Below are positions 8,382-17,048 of a DNA stretch of 64,000 nucleotides, piece by piece. Within the stretch, counting starts at the first letter, position 1. Every line of letters starts with the position of its first letter. Origin of the DNA: JAIVJZ01 sp036386515 (GTDB lineage: Bacteria; Acidobacteriota; Blastocatellia; Pyrinomonadales; Pyrinomonadaceae). The notes below the pieces were generated by a model, which was given only the letters and a program-made list of their open reading frames with translations, did no database searches and had not been told where the DNA came from. The stretch spans positions 186,001 to 250,000 of the forward strand of contig DASVVO010000052.1 of assembly GCA_036386515.1 (NCBI GenBank). Reading direction: 5' to 3'. The position numbers and the translations under genes were made by a program.

Positions 8382-10949
8382 TTAACGTTCGAGAAGGTTG
8401 ACTTCCCTCACCTGCGCCTTCGCGCCCCGCTCGCCCGCGAGCAGCAGCGTCTTGATCTCCCAGGGCTTGATCTGCATCTTGTGGCTGACGCCAAGGGGCG
8501 CGCTCTCAAGCGTGAACTCGGTGGCCTGTCCCGCGCGCTCCTGCACGCGGACGATTGTGCCCTCGCCCGTCTCCGCGCGTTTGAGGGAGAGCAGCGCGAC
8601 GTTTCCCGGCGCGAGGCGGAAGAAGGAACGCTCCCACGGTTCGGTTCCCGCGTGCGCCGAGTCCATCACGTATTCGGCGGGCGTTTGCATCTCATCGGCG
8701 AGGCGGTCGAGTTGGAGCGCGGTGAAGGCTCCCCGCCCGCGCACGAGCCAGAAGCGACGCTCCTGCCTCCCCTGATCCTGCCACGCGCCGTTGTCGTTAT
8801 GCGGCACCTGATGCGGGTCGTGGCGCGCGAAGGGAGCGGAACGGATGAGGATCGTGCGTAGCAACCCCTGCTTACAGTCGTAGCTGTAGGTGGAGTTATT
8901 GATCAGCCCGAGGGTGTGTTCGTCGCCGCCGAGACGCCCCCCGACGGCCACCCAATCCTGATACGGCTGCTCGTCGCCGTCGGGCGCACGCTCGACGGCC
9001 GCGCCCGGCACTTTGGCGAAGACGCGCGGCGCGGCGAAGACGGTCGGCACTTCGAGTTTCAAAATCTGCTCGCGCTCGCGCCAGTCGATGACGAAGCGGA
9101 GTTCGATGGCGTCAATCGCTTTGAACTGCGCGATGTCGAGCACGATCTCCGAGTTTCGCCAACGCGCCCGCTGGCGGATGACGCGCGTGACCGCGCCGTC
9201 CTCGATCTGCTGCGAAGAGACGAAGGTGGGACGCCCGGCCTCCGCGCGGTACTTGGTGGTGCCGTGCCCCCACGTATCGCTCGGGTCGCCGATGACGACG
9301 AGGCCGATTGGCGCGGAGAGCAACTCTTTGCCATCCGTTGATTTGAGCGAGGAGATGCCGAAGCCCTCTTCGTTGACGGAGAAGAAATTGTTGTAAGGCG
9401 CGGTGTCGGGCGGCGTGCCGTGAACGAGTTCGAAGACCTTGTAGCCGCAGGCGGGCAAGTCAACCCAGGCCGAGACGCGCGGGTAAACCTGCGTCATGCT
9501 GTCGGAGGGGCGAAACTGGAGCGGCACTTTCTGCCCGTCTTTCGTTTCCAGGTGCGTGACGGGGATGACGCCCGCCGGGACGGGAATCCACGGATTTCCT
9601 CCGGGGTTCCGCTCCGTGTGATATTCGACGAGACACTTGCGCGGCCACGGCAGCGGGTTGAAGGCGAAGACCGCGCCCTCCTTCACCGCGCGCATGTCCA
9701 CGCGGCGCGCGATGGCTTCGAGCGATTCGACCGTGTTCGTGAGAGCCGTGTCGCAGGCCGCGCCCATTTGATCGCGCGCGTCGCGGTAGGCGGTGTATTG
9801 CGCGGTTCCCGCCATCAGGTCGTGAAACTGGTTGAAGAGAACTTTGCCCCACGCGGCCGCATACTCCTGCGCGGGGTAGCGATGGCCGACGCCGAGCGTG
9901 GCCGCGAGCGAGATCGTTTCGGCCTGACCGAGCCAGCGTTCCGCGCGGCGGTTGTGCTGCTTGATCTCGCCGTGCGCGGAATAGACGCCGCGCGAGTGGT
10001 ATTGCAGTTCGGTGGAGACGACGGGCAGCGTCGCGGCGGCGGGCGACGCTTCGACCGCCTTGAAGAACTCCGCGACGGTGCTCCAGCGCAGTTCGGGCAG
10101 CGTCGGGTCTTGCTGCATCTCCGCCACCTGGCGAATCTGTTCCTTCGTCACCGAGCCGCCGTGATTGCCGACGCCGAGGAAGAAGGCGGCGTGGTCGAAG
10201 CCCTCTTGAAAGTTGTTCTCGGCGGCAAGGCGGAGGCGGTGTGACGGCTCGCTGTAGCCGCGCCGGATTCTGAGCGCGAGCACGCGCGAGCCGTCCGGCG
10301 ACTCCCACCGGAACAGGAGCGGCAGTTTCATCTCGTGCTCTTGCGGGCGCATGAAGACGTAGTAGCGATAGCCCGCGCCGCTGAGCACGGAAGGCAGCCC
10401 GGCCGGGTGGCCGAACGAATCGGGGTTGAAGCCGATCTGCACGTCTACGCCGAAGGCGCGGCGGAAGTAGTTCTTGCCGTAGAGACAGTGGCGAATAAGG
10501 CTCTCGGTCGAGGGGATGTTGCAATCGGGTTCGACCGGCCAGCCGCCGACGAGTTCCCAACGCCCTTCGCGCACGCGCTCCTTGATCTCGGCGAACATCG
10601 GCGGGTCGGCGCGCTCGACCCACTCGTAATGCGCCGACGACGAATGGCTGTAACGAAAGCTCGGCGTCTCGCGCATGCGGTCGAGCGCGCTGCGCATCGT
10701 CGTGAGCACGGTGTTCGACCCGTCGCGCCAGGGCCACAGCCACGCGGCGTCGATGTGCGAGTGGCCGATGATGTGCAACACCTTGCGCCGCGCGCCCGCT
10801 TGCCCGCCACCCGCCGCCGCCGCTCCGGCGCGCGTCGCTTGCCCCCACGCCGGAAGATGCAGGGCGGCGACGCCTCCGAGAGCCGTCGCGCCGGTGAGCA
10901 AAAAACGCCTGCGTGAAAATCCCGCTTGCCGATCAGACTCGTCCGCCAT
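8382..10949 (-). CDS. GH38 alpha-mannosidase, Tat-exported
   Basis: Retaining alpha-mannosidase of glycoside hydrolase family 38, 855 residues. The N-terminus has a twin-arginine signal (SRRRFLLTG, residues 12-20) followed by a hydrophobic stretch and a Gly/Ala-rich linker. The catalytic domain starts at GHSHIDAAW (62-70); His65 and Asp67 match the family's zinc ligands, and FNPDSFGHP carries the expected nucleophile Asp177. The C-terminal beta domains of the family are present, so the length is normal. It lies 26 bases downstream of the SIS isomerase gene and 12 bases before the CehA-like gene. Folded export with its zinc already bound would fit the Tat signal. It probably trims alpha-mannosides in the periplasm. 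Confidence 0.9.
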   Translation of the reverse strand: MADESDRQAGFSRRRFLLTGATALGGVAALHLPAWGQATRAGAAAAGGGQAGARRKVLHIIGHSHIDAAWLWPWRDGSNTVLTTMRSALDRMRETPSFRYSHSSSAHYEWVERADPPMFAEIKERVREGRWELVGGWPVEPDCNIPSTESLIRHCLYGKNYFRRAFGVDVQIGFNPDSFGHPAGLPSVLSGAGYRYYVFMRPQEHEMKLPLLFRWESPDGSRVLALRIRRGYSEPSHRLRLAAENNFQEGFDHAAFFLGVGNHGGSVTKEQIRQVAEMQQDPTLPELRWSTVAEFFKAVEASPAAATLPVVSTELQYHSRGVYSAHGEIKQHNRRAERWLGQAETISLAATLGVGHRYPAQEYAAAWGKVLFNQFHDLMAGTAQYTAYRDARDQMGAACDTALTNTVESLEAIARRVDMRAVKEGAVFAFNPLPWPRKCLVEYHTERNPGGNPWIPVPAGVIPVTHLETKDGQKVPLQFRPSDSMTQVYPRVSAWVDLPACGYKVFELVHGTPPDTAPYNNFFSVNEEGFGISSLKSTDGKELLSAPIGLVVIGDPSDTWGHGTTKYRAEAGRPTFVSSQQIEDGAVTRVIRQRARWRNSEIVLDIAQFKAIDAIELRFVIDWREREQILKLEVPTVFAAPRVFAKVPGAAVERAPDGDEQPYQDWVAVGGRLGGDEHTLGLINNSTYSYDCKQGLLRTILIRSAPFARHDPHQVPHNDNGAWQDQGRQERRFWLVRGRGAFTALQLDRLADEMQTPAEYVMDSAHAGTEPWERSFFRLAPGNVALLSLKRAETGEGTIVRVQERAGQATEFTLESAPLGVSHKMQIKPWEIKTLLLAGERGAKAQVREVNLLER

Positions 10950-10975
10950 CCTTAGTCTCTCTCTCCGCTTCTCGT

Positions 10976-11560
10976 CTAAGCTTCGACGCGCCCCAAAGCC
11001 TCGTCAATGTAAATGCACCAGACGTGCAGCAGCATCAGGTGAACTTCCTGCACGTGCGCCGTCCGGTCGCTCGGCACGGCGAGCACGTGGTCGGCCGCGC
11101 CGTCCACCAGCCCCGCCGCCCCGACGACGGCGACCGTCACCGCGCCGCGCCTCTGCGCCTCCGCAAGTCCGCGCCGCACGTTCTCCGAACGCCCGCTCGT
11201 CGTGAAGCCGAAGGCCACGTCGCCCGGTTCGGCGAGGGCGCGCACCTGTCGCTCGAACAGCACGTCGTAGCCGAAGTCGTTGGCGATGCAAGTCACCGTG
11301 CCCGCGTCGCTCGCGAGCGCGATGGCGGGGAAGGGCTGGCGGGTGGCGTCGAAGCGGCCGAGCAGTTCGCCGACGAGATGGCTCGCCTGCGCCGCGCTTC
11401 CGCCGTTGCCGAAAGCGATCACCTTGCGTCCCGCGCCGAGCGCGCGGATAAGGACGCGGGCGACCTCTTCGGCCGGTTCCGCCAGTTGCGCGACGCTCTC
11501 TTCGATCACGCGTTGATGCGAAGCGAAGTGCTCCGCGATGCGACCCGATTTCATCTCCAT
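10976..11560 (-). CDS. SIS-domain phosphosugar isomerase, GmhA-like
   Basis: Protein of 194 residues, one SIS domain covering nearly the whole length, closest in style to sedoheptulose-7-phosphate isomerase GmhA and to the DnaA-binding homologue DiaA. The sugar-phosphate loop GNGGSAAQASH (about 51-61) and TTSGRSENV (about 119-127) are clear. It sits between a DUF4965 gene and a GH38 mannosidase gene rather than with heptose genes, so it may isomerise a phosphosugar released from mannosides; that is inference. Two in-frame ATG codons lie six bases apart; the first was kept because neither has a well-spaced ribosome-binding site. Confidence 0.8.
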   Translation of the reverse strand: MEMKSGRIAEHFASHQRVIEESVAQLAEPAEEVARVLIRALGAGRKVIAFGNGGSAAQASHLVGELLGRFDATRQPFPAIALASDAGTVTCIANDFGYDVLFERQVRALAEPGDVAFGFTTSGRSENVRRGLAEAQRRGAVTVAVVGAAGLVDGAADHVLAVPSDRTAHVQEVHLMLLHVWCIYIDEALGRVEA

Positions 11561-11754
11561 CTGCGCTTTCTCACTGACTCGAAATTCAGTCTGCGCCGGT
11601 TTCTCTTGCCGCCGGCCGCTTGAGGATTATTTTAATGAACTGTTGGTTGAGACCCGGTGGGAATGTGCTCGTCTCGGCACAATATACCAGAGCCGCGCGC
11701 CGCACAAACAACGAAAAGCGTTTCGCAGGGAAAACTCCCGGAACCCGGCCGCCG

Positions 11755-13890
11755 CTAGCGCGCCGCGCGCCGGCTCCATTTCTTCCACAGCGCGGCGTCT
11801 TCCAGCAGCTTGATGTAGACGCCGCCGACGACCGAGCGCGCCTGAAACCCGCGCTGCTTGCCGTCGAGCGTGCCGTACCAATCGGTGAGCGGCACGCGGT
11901 CGGGCGTCTCGTTGACGAATTTATAGAGCGGCGCGATGTATGACCTGAACTCTTCCTGCGACCCGGAGAGCGTCGCCGTCCAGACGATCCAATCCAGCTT
12001 CGTGTAGCTCTCGCGGCTGTCGAGCGGCAGGCCGTAGCGGTTCTGCTTGCGTTTGTAGAAGTCGAGTTCGCGGCGGGCGACGTGCGGCGGAAAGAGATTG
12101 AGGCCGAGCAGTTTGTCCCACACGAGATTATATTTCTGGCTCCACGTGCCGGGTTTGTCGAAAGCCAGGCGGTAATGGTCGCCGTCGTCCGCCATCTTGA
12201 CCCAGCGGGCGGCCATCTCCTCGGCCACGCGGCGGTAGTTGGCGGCTTCCGCCCGTCGTCCCGTCAGGTCTGCGAGCAGGGCGTAGCTGCCGAGGGCGAG
12301 AATCGCTTTCAGCGAGAGGTTGGTGTTGTGCGCGAGATGACCGGCGAAGTCGTCGGTGCTCAACTGGTTCTCCGGGTCTAAGCCCTTCTCGCGCAGGTAC
12401 TCAGCCCAGCGGGTAAGGAGCGGCCAGTAACGTTCGGCGAAGCGTGCGTGGCCGTCGGCGCGTGCGAGCGCGGCCGTGAGCAGCAGCATGTTGCCGCTCT
12501 CTTCGACGGGCATCTGATTCTCTTCGGAAGTTTCCCGGCCGCCGTAGGTCTGGCCGTTGGCGAGCGGGTAAGTGCCGAGGTCATGCGGCGCGAAGGGGAA
12601 CCGCCAGCGCGTGGAAGCGGCGTAGTCGAAGACGGGTTTGAGTTGGGCTTCGAGCAGGCGCGGGTTGAAGAGAAGGAAGAAGGGCGCGGACGGGTAGGTC
12701 ACGTCAACGGTGGCGATCGAGCCGTTGCTGAAGTTCTCTTTGGAGAAGAAGAGCGGCGTGCCGTCCCAATCGGCGGCGAGTTTGTGCGCGGCGATGGTCT
12801 GGCGGAAAGCAAGCGCGGCGACGCGCGCGTACTCTTCGCCCCCGGCGCGCCTGAGGTCTGCCATGAGTTCGGCGTCGAAGGCTTCGCTGCGGCGCTTCAA
12901 CGCTTCGTAGTCGCGCGCCGCCGTCTGCAACATCGCATCGGCCTCGCCGCCCGCGCGCCGCCAGTAAGGCCGCAGGCGTCGCTGGAAATACTCGACCGAG
13001 TAGCCGTCGTCGTAGGCCAGCATCAAGTGGCGCGAGACGGGCGCGCCCGCAATCTCGCCGAGATCGAACGTCGTCGCCAACGCCGGCATCTCGTCGCGCG
13101 CCATGCGGGGCAGGCGCATGTCGTCCGAGTCGGGTAGCGCGCCGGTCGAGACGAAACTGTTTCGCGCCGTCTGATTCCACGCGATCACGTCCGAGCCGGT
13201 TGCGCCGCTCGCGCCGGAGGCGGGCACGGCCAGATGCAGGTAGCCCCAATCGATCCGCAGGTCGTCGCCCGCGCGCTCCAAGACCGGCTGCTCCTGCGAG
13301 CCGAAGGTGAGGACGCGCAAGCCGCCGACCTTCGGGCGCGACCAGACGACCTTCTCATACGTCGTGTTGACGACGAACTCCGCCGTGCAGTCGAAGTAGA
13401 GAGCGACACGATGCTTGCGCCCGTCCACCGCCCAGGCGTCCCACGTCAGGTAAGTGACGGGGCGCGCGAGCGTCTCCAAATCGTCGGGCAGGAGCGGACT
13501 CATAAACGTGAGCCGGAGGCGCACGCCGTCGGCCTCGAACTCGTAGACGGTGCGCGTCGGGAGCACTTCGAGACGCACCTGCCGCATCGGCGCGGGCAGA
13601 GGGCTGTAGGACTGACCCATGAAGCGGTGCGGCTTCCCGTCGATGCGAAGCATGCCGACCATCCCGTGCGCCGCGCCCGTCCAATGCTTGGTGCGGTCGT
13701 CGGCCAGCGAGTCGCTCGTAGACCAGACGCTGAAGTACGGGTCGTGCGTGACGAGCGGGACGGCGGGCGGGCGCAGCGGCAGCGATGACGGCGACGACGA
13801 CGGAGGGAGGGATTGCGCTGCCGCTTGAACGATGAAGGCCGCGACGAGGCCGCAGGCGACGAGGGCGCGTCCGCGCGTTCGTTTAAACAT
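11755..13890 (-). CDS. GtaA/DUF4965-family protein (glutaminase-like), secreted
   Basis: Protein of 711 residues with the architecture of the fungal GtaA glutaminase family (DUF4964, DUF5127, DUF4965 and DUF1793 regions in order). N-terminal signature VTHDPYFSVWS and the middle stretch GTYPLANGQ are characteristic. The start was set at the ATG at 13890 (MFKRTRG), preceded by GGAAAG; a longer reading from 13962 adds 24 unlikely residues and covers tandem repeats. A signal peptide follows (hydrophobic to about residue 26). In bacteria this family usually occurs in glycan-use clusters and an alpha/alpha-barrel glycosidase-like activity is as plausible as glutaminase. It follows the sugar ABC permease gene on the same strand. 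Confidence 0.75.
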   Translation of the reverse strand: MFKRTRGRALVACGLVAAFIVQAAAQSLPPSSSPSSLPLRPPAVPLVTHDPYFSVWSTSDSLADDRTKHWTGAAHGMVGMLRIDGKPHRFMGQSYSPLPAPMRQVRLEVLPTRTVYEFEADGVRLRLTFMSPLLPDDLETLARPVTYLTWDAWAVDGRKHRVALYFDCTAEFVVNTTYEKVVWSRPKVGGLRVLTFGSQEQPVLERAGDDLRIDWGYLHLAVPASGASGATGSDVIAWNQTARNSFVSTGALPDSDDMRLPRMARDEMPALATTFDLGEIAGAPVSRHLMLAYDDGYSVEYFQRRLRPYWRRAGGEADAMLQTAARDYEALKRRSEAFDAELMADLRRAGGEEYARVAALAFRQTIAAHKLAADWDGTPLFFSKENFSNGSIATVDVTYPSAPFFLLFNPRLLEAQLKPVFDYAASTRWRFPFAPHDLGTYPLANGQTYGGRETSEENQMPVEESGNMLLLTAALARADGHARFAERYWPLLTRWAEYLREKGLDPENQLSTDDFAGHLAHNTNLSLKAILALGSYALLADLTGRRAEAANYRRVAEEMAARWVKMADDGDHYRLAFDKPGTWSQKYNLVWDKLLGLNLFPPHVARRELDFYKRKQNRYGLPLDSRESYTKLDWIVWTATLSGSQEEFRSYIAPLYKFVNETPDRVPLTDWYGTLDGKQRGFQARSVVGGVYIKLLEDAALWKKWSRRAAR

Positions 13891-13945
13891 GGGCTGAAAC
13901 TTTCCGTGGAGACAACTGCGCCGGAAGCGCGCGAAAGAGAAGGGA

Positions 13946-14053
13946 GAGCATAGAGCGGCCAACGAGCATCAAGCGGCCGACGAGCATCAAGCGGCCGACG
14001 CTGCGACGGGTGCGTGCGAGCCGTGCGCGCATGTCGGGTGCGCGCATGTCGGG
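13946..14053. repeat. Short tandem repeats before the DUF4965 gene
   Basis: Three consecutive 18-base units occupy 13946-13999 (units 2 and 3 identical; unit 1 differs at a few bases). After a 24-base gap, two identical 15-base units follow at 14024-14038 and 14039-14053, ending at the permease stop codon. The block fills most of the permease-DUF4965 gap. Confidence 0.85.
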
Positions 14054-14058
14054 CGCGC

Positions 14059-15060
14059 TCATCGAGCGGCCTGCCCGCCCTGCGTCTTACCGGCTTGATC
14101 GGCGAGCACGGCCAGCAGCAGCACGACGCCGAGCGCGATCCGCTGCATGTACGGGTCAACCCCGGCCAGATTGAGGCCGTTGTTGAGGACGCCGATGAAG
14201 ATTGCGCCCCACAGCGTGCCGATGACGCTGCCGCGCCCGCCCGTCAGCGAGGTGCCGCCGACGACGGTGGCCGCGATCACGTCCAACTCATACTGTAACC
14301 CCGCATTCGGCACGCCCGCGCCGAGCCGGGAGGCGAGCACCAGACCGGCCAGACCCACCAGCAGCCCGTTCAGCACGTAGGGCAGGAAGGTGATCAGTTT
14401 CGTGTTGACGCCCGCGTGGAAGGCGGCGCGCGGGTTGCCGCCGAGCGCGTAGACGTAACGCCCGAAGACGGTGCGCGTCAGCAAGACCCACCCGGCCGCA
14501 AAGACGACGAACATGATGATCACCGGCACGGGCAGCCCGAGCACGCGCTCGCGGCCGACGATGGCGAAGGCCGGTGGGAGGTTGCTGATCGAGCGGCCGC
14601 CCGTGATGGTGAAGACCAGCCCGCGGCAGATCGTCAGCATGGCGAGCGTCGCCACGAACGGCGGCACGCGAAACTGCGCGACGACGAAGCCGTTGAAAAT
14701 TCCCACGGCCACGCCCACCGCCAGCGCGGCGGCCGAGCCGAGCAGGACGGAAGCCGTGCTTCCGCCGCCCGCCGCGATCATGGCCGCCACCACCCCGGCC
14801 AGCGCGACGACCGACCCGACCGAGAGATCGATGCCGCCCGTCAGGATCACCATCGTCATCCCCACGGCGAGGATGCCCGTGATGGCGATGCTCAGGGCGA
14901 TATTGATCAGGTTCGGCACGGAGAAGAACTCCGGGCTGATGATCGCGAACGCCACCGACTCGATCAGGATGGCAAAGACGATCACATACTCCGTGACGCG
15001 CCTCCACTCAGAGATGCGCCCGCGCAGCCCGACGCCCTTCTCCGTTGTCACTTGGCTCAT
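14059..15060 (-). CDS. RbsC-type sugar ABC transporter permease
   Basis: Inner-membrane permease of the ribose/xylose/galactose (CUT2) ABC importer class, 333 residues with about eight to ten hydrophobic segments. The signature GGIDLSVGSVVALAG (about 74-88) and the C-terminal VVGGTSLTGGRGS loop are diagnostic. It follows the binding-protein gene by 81 bases on the same strand. No ATPase gene lies in this cluster, while the second importer 7 kb away has one. The substrate cannot be read directly; the GH38 and SIS neighbours suggest mannose or a related sugar. Confidence 0.9.
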   Translation of the reverse strand: MSQVTTEKGVGLRGRISEWRRVTEYVIVFAILIESVAFAIISPEFFSVPNLINIALSIAITGILAVGMTMVILTGGIDLSVGSVVALAGVVAAMIAAGGGSTASVLLGSAAALAVGVAVGIFNGFVVAQFRVPPFVATLAMLTICRGLVFTITGGRSISNLPPAFAIVGRERVLGLPVPVIIMFVVFAAGWVLLTRTVFGRYVYALGGNPRAAFHAGVNTKLITFLPYVLNGLLVGLAGLVLASRLGAGVPNAGLQYELDVIAATVVGGTSLTGGRGSVIGTLWGAIFIGVLNNGLNLAGVDPYMQRIALGVVLLLAVLADQAGKTQGGQAAR

Positions 15061-15141
15061 TTAAGGTTCGCTGTCCGCGTGGTTGGAAGATGTTCGGATG
15101 AAGCGCCGCGCCCGGCACGCTCGACGGACTCGCCGGATGCG

Positions 15142-16101
15142 CTATTGCCCGCCGGACGCTTTCAGCGATTCGGCGTCCACGATCTTGACGGGGACGGAGA
15201 TGCTCGCGGGCGACTGTCCGCCGGCGAAATGGGTGCGAATCACTTCGATGGTCTTCGCGCCGAGGTCGCGCGGCTGTTGCGCCACGTCGGCCTTGAGTTG
15301 GCTGCCGCGCCGGATGGCTTCGACGGCTTCGGGCGTGGCGTCGTAGCCGACGATGACGAGGTCGGCGCGCCCGCGCGCTTCGGCGGCCGAGAGCGCGCCG
15401 AGCGCGCTGTCGTCGTTGATGCCGAAGATGGCCTTGAGGCCGGAGTTGCCCTGCAACATGTCCTCCGCCGCCTTGAGCGAGCGGTCGCGCACGCCCCCGC
15501 CGTTCAGCACGGCGACGACCTTGATGTTCGGATGTTTCGCCGCGAGTTCTTCCTTGAACCCGTTCTCACGATCCAGACCCGTCTGCACTTCCTGCTGCCC
15601 GATGATGCCGACGCTGCCCTGGCCGCCGATGGCGCGCGCGATGAAGTCGGCGGCGAGCCGCCCGCCCGCGAGATTGTCCGAGGCGACGTGCGAGACGACG
15701 CGCCCGCCCTGCGCCGCGATGTCGGCGGTGAAGACGGGGATGCCCGCGTTGTTGGCTTGTTCGATGGCCGGGCCGATGCCCTTCGAGTCGGCGGGGCAGA
15801 CGATGATGGCGTCCATCTTCTGCACGACGAAGTTTTCGATCTGCGATTGCTGCTTGGCGAGGTCGAAGTCGCCGGAGGTCACGGTCAGTTGATAACCCTG
15901 GCGGTCGGCGGCATCCTTCAAGCCCGCTTCGAGGTCGCGGTAAAACTCGTGCTCGCGCGTCAGCAGCGTGACGCCGATGCGCTTACCCGTGGGCGACGAA
16001 GAAGTTGAGCCGCCGCCCTGTTCGGCGCGCTGGCAGCCGTTGATGAGAGCGAACGAAGCGATGAGCAGTGATAGACAAAAGAGACGGACGAACGATGTCA
16101 T
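15142..16101 (-). CDS. Periplasmic sugar-binding lipoprotein of a CUT2 ABC importer (RbsB-like)
   Basis: Type I periplasmic binding protein of 319 residues. A lipoprotein signal ends at Cys23 (ALINGC), followed by a Gly/Ser-rich tether, so it is membrane-anchored. The mature part begins IGVTLLTREHEFYRDL, typical of the ribose/allose/xylose group, and contains GYDATPEAVEAI and AQQPRDLG near the C-terminus. It is the first gene of the minus-strand run, divergent from the racemase-family gene with a 275-base intergenic region. Together with the permease it forms an importer that lacks a local ATPase. Confidence 0.9.
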   Translation of the reverse strand: MTSFVRLFCLSLLIASFALINGCQRAEQGGGSTSSSPTGKRIGVTLLTREHEFYRDLEAGLKDAADRQGYQLTVTSGDFDLAKQQSQIENFVVQKMDAIIVCPADSKGIGPAIEQANNAGIPVFTADIAAQGGRVVSHVASDNLAGGRLAADFIARAIGGQGSVGIIGQQEVQTGLDRENGFKEELAAKHPNIKVVAVLNGGGVRDRSLKAAEDMLQGNSGLKAIFGINDDSALGALSAAEARGRADLVIVGYDATPEAVEAIRRGSQLKADVAQQPRDLGAKTIEVIRTHFAGGQSPASISVPVKIVDAESLKASGGQ

Positions 16102-16376
16102 TATGCGTTAGGTAGACCTTTCAAGCAGGTTGGAAAGAGTCCATAGAAAATCATAAAGTCGTGGAGATGTCAAAACTAATCCGTGAACGGGCGCGACGCA
16201 CGCTTCTCTCCCCTCCCCGCGCGCTCTCCGTTTCGTCATCCCTACCGGCGACACTTGCGAGGCGCGAGGGAGCGAGTATAATCCCGCGCCGCCCGTCCCG
16301 TGCGCGCGCCGCGGCCGGGAGTTGAATCTGTAACTCTCCGCGTCTCGCGCGCCCGTTGCCGTCGCGCTTCGCAGTT
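16102..16376. promoter_or_regulatory. Divergent intergenic region, probable promoters
   Basis: This 275-base gap separates the start of the binding-protein gene (leftward) from the racemase-family gene (rightward), so it must hold both promoters. No convincing -10/-35 pair, operator palindrome or riboswitch fold was found by eye. Confidence 0.4.
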
Positions 16377-17048
16377 ATGTCTATGAAGAAAAGAAAAATA
16401 GTTCTCATTCACACTTCGCCCGCCGCCATCGCTCCCCTGATGCGGTTCTACGGTGAGGCCGCGCCCGACCTGGAGATCACCAACCTGCTGGACGACGGCC
16501 TGCTGCGGCTGCTCGCCGCCGGCGAGCACGCGACCGTCTCGGCGCGGCTGGCGGAGATGCTCGGCGTCGGCGTCCGCACCTACGAGGCGGAACTCGTGAT
16601 GGTCACCTGCTCGTCGGTCACGAAGGACATGGTTGAAAGACTCGCGCCGCAATTCGCGTTGCCGATTCTGAAGATCGACTACGCGATGGCGCGCGAGGCC
16701 GTCAGCGCGGGACGCCGCCGGATCGGCGTCGCGGCCACCTTCGCGCCCACCGTCGCGCCCACCTCGCAACTCATTTCGGAAGCGGCCGGGGAGGCGGGCG
16801 CGACGGTGGAGATCGTTCACGAAGTCGTGCCCGGCGCATACGACGCGCTGCTCTCAGGCGACGACGAAGCGCACGACGAACTTCTCTGCGCCGGGGTCGA
16901 ACGGCTCGCCGCCCGCGACGTAGACGTGATCGTGCTCGCTCAGATTTCGATGGCGCGCGTGCTGCCCCGGCTCGCAGGGAAAATCGCCGTGCCGGTGCTC
17001 ACAAGTTTGCACACCAGCCTGAACGCCATCCGGCGCGCGCTCAAATAG
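16377..17048 (+). CDS. Aspartate/glutamate-racemase-family protein
   Basis: Protein of about 223 residues of the Asp/Glu/hydantoin racemase superfamily. Two conserved cysteines would normally form the proton-relay pair: the first is present in VMVTCSSVTKDM, but the region where the second is expected reads VIVLAQISMARV with no cysteine. Thus true racemase activity is doubtful, and it could be an isomerase or decarboxylase-like member. ATG codons exist at 16377 and 16383; no strong ribosome-binding site decides between them. Its TAG stop abuts the ATG of the DUF1537 kinase gene, so the two are translationally coupled and probably act in one pathway. Confidence 0.75.
   Translation: MSMKKRKIVLIHTSPAAIAPLMRFYGEAAPDLEITNLLDDGLLRLLAAGEHATVSARLAEMLGVGVRTYEAELVMVTCSSVTKDMVERLAPQFALPILKIDYAMAREAVSAGRRRIGVAATFAPTVAPTSQLISEAAGEAGATVEIVHEVVPGAYDALLSGDDEAHDELLCAGVERLAARDVDVIVLAQISMARVLPRLAGKIAVPVLTSLHTSLNAIRRALK

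Noticed and set aside
14416..16008. Long rightward open frame (530 codons) over the permease and binding-protein genes
   Set aside because: It is the shadow of well-identified genes on the other strand; its protein is Arg/Asp/His-rich and matches no family.
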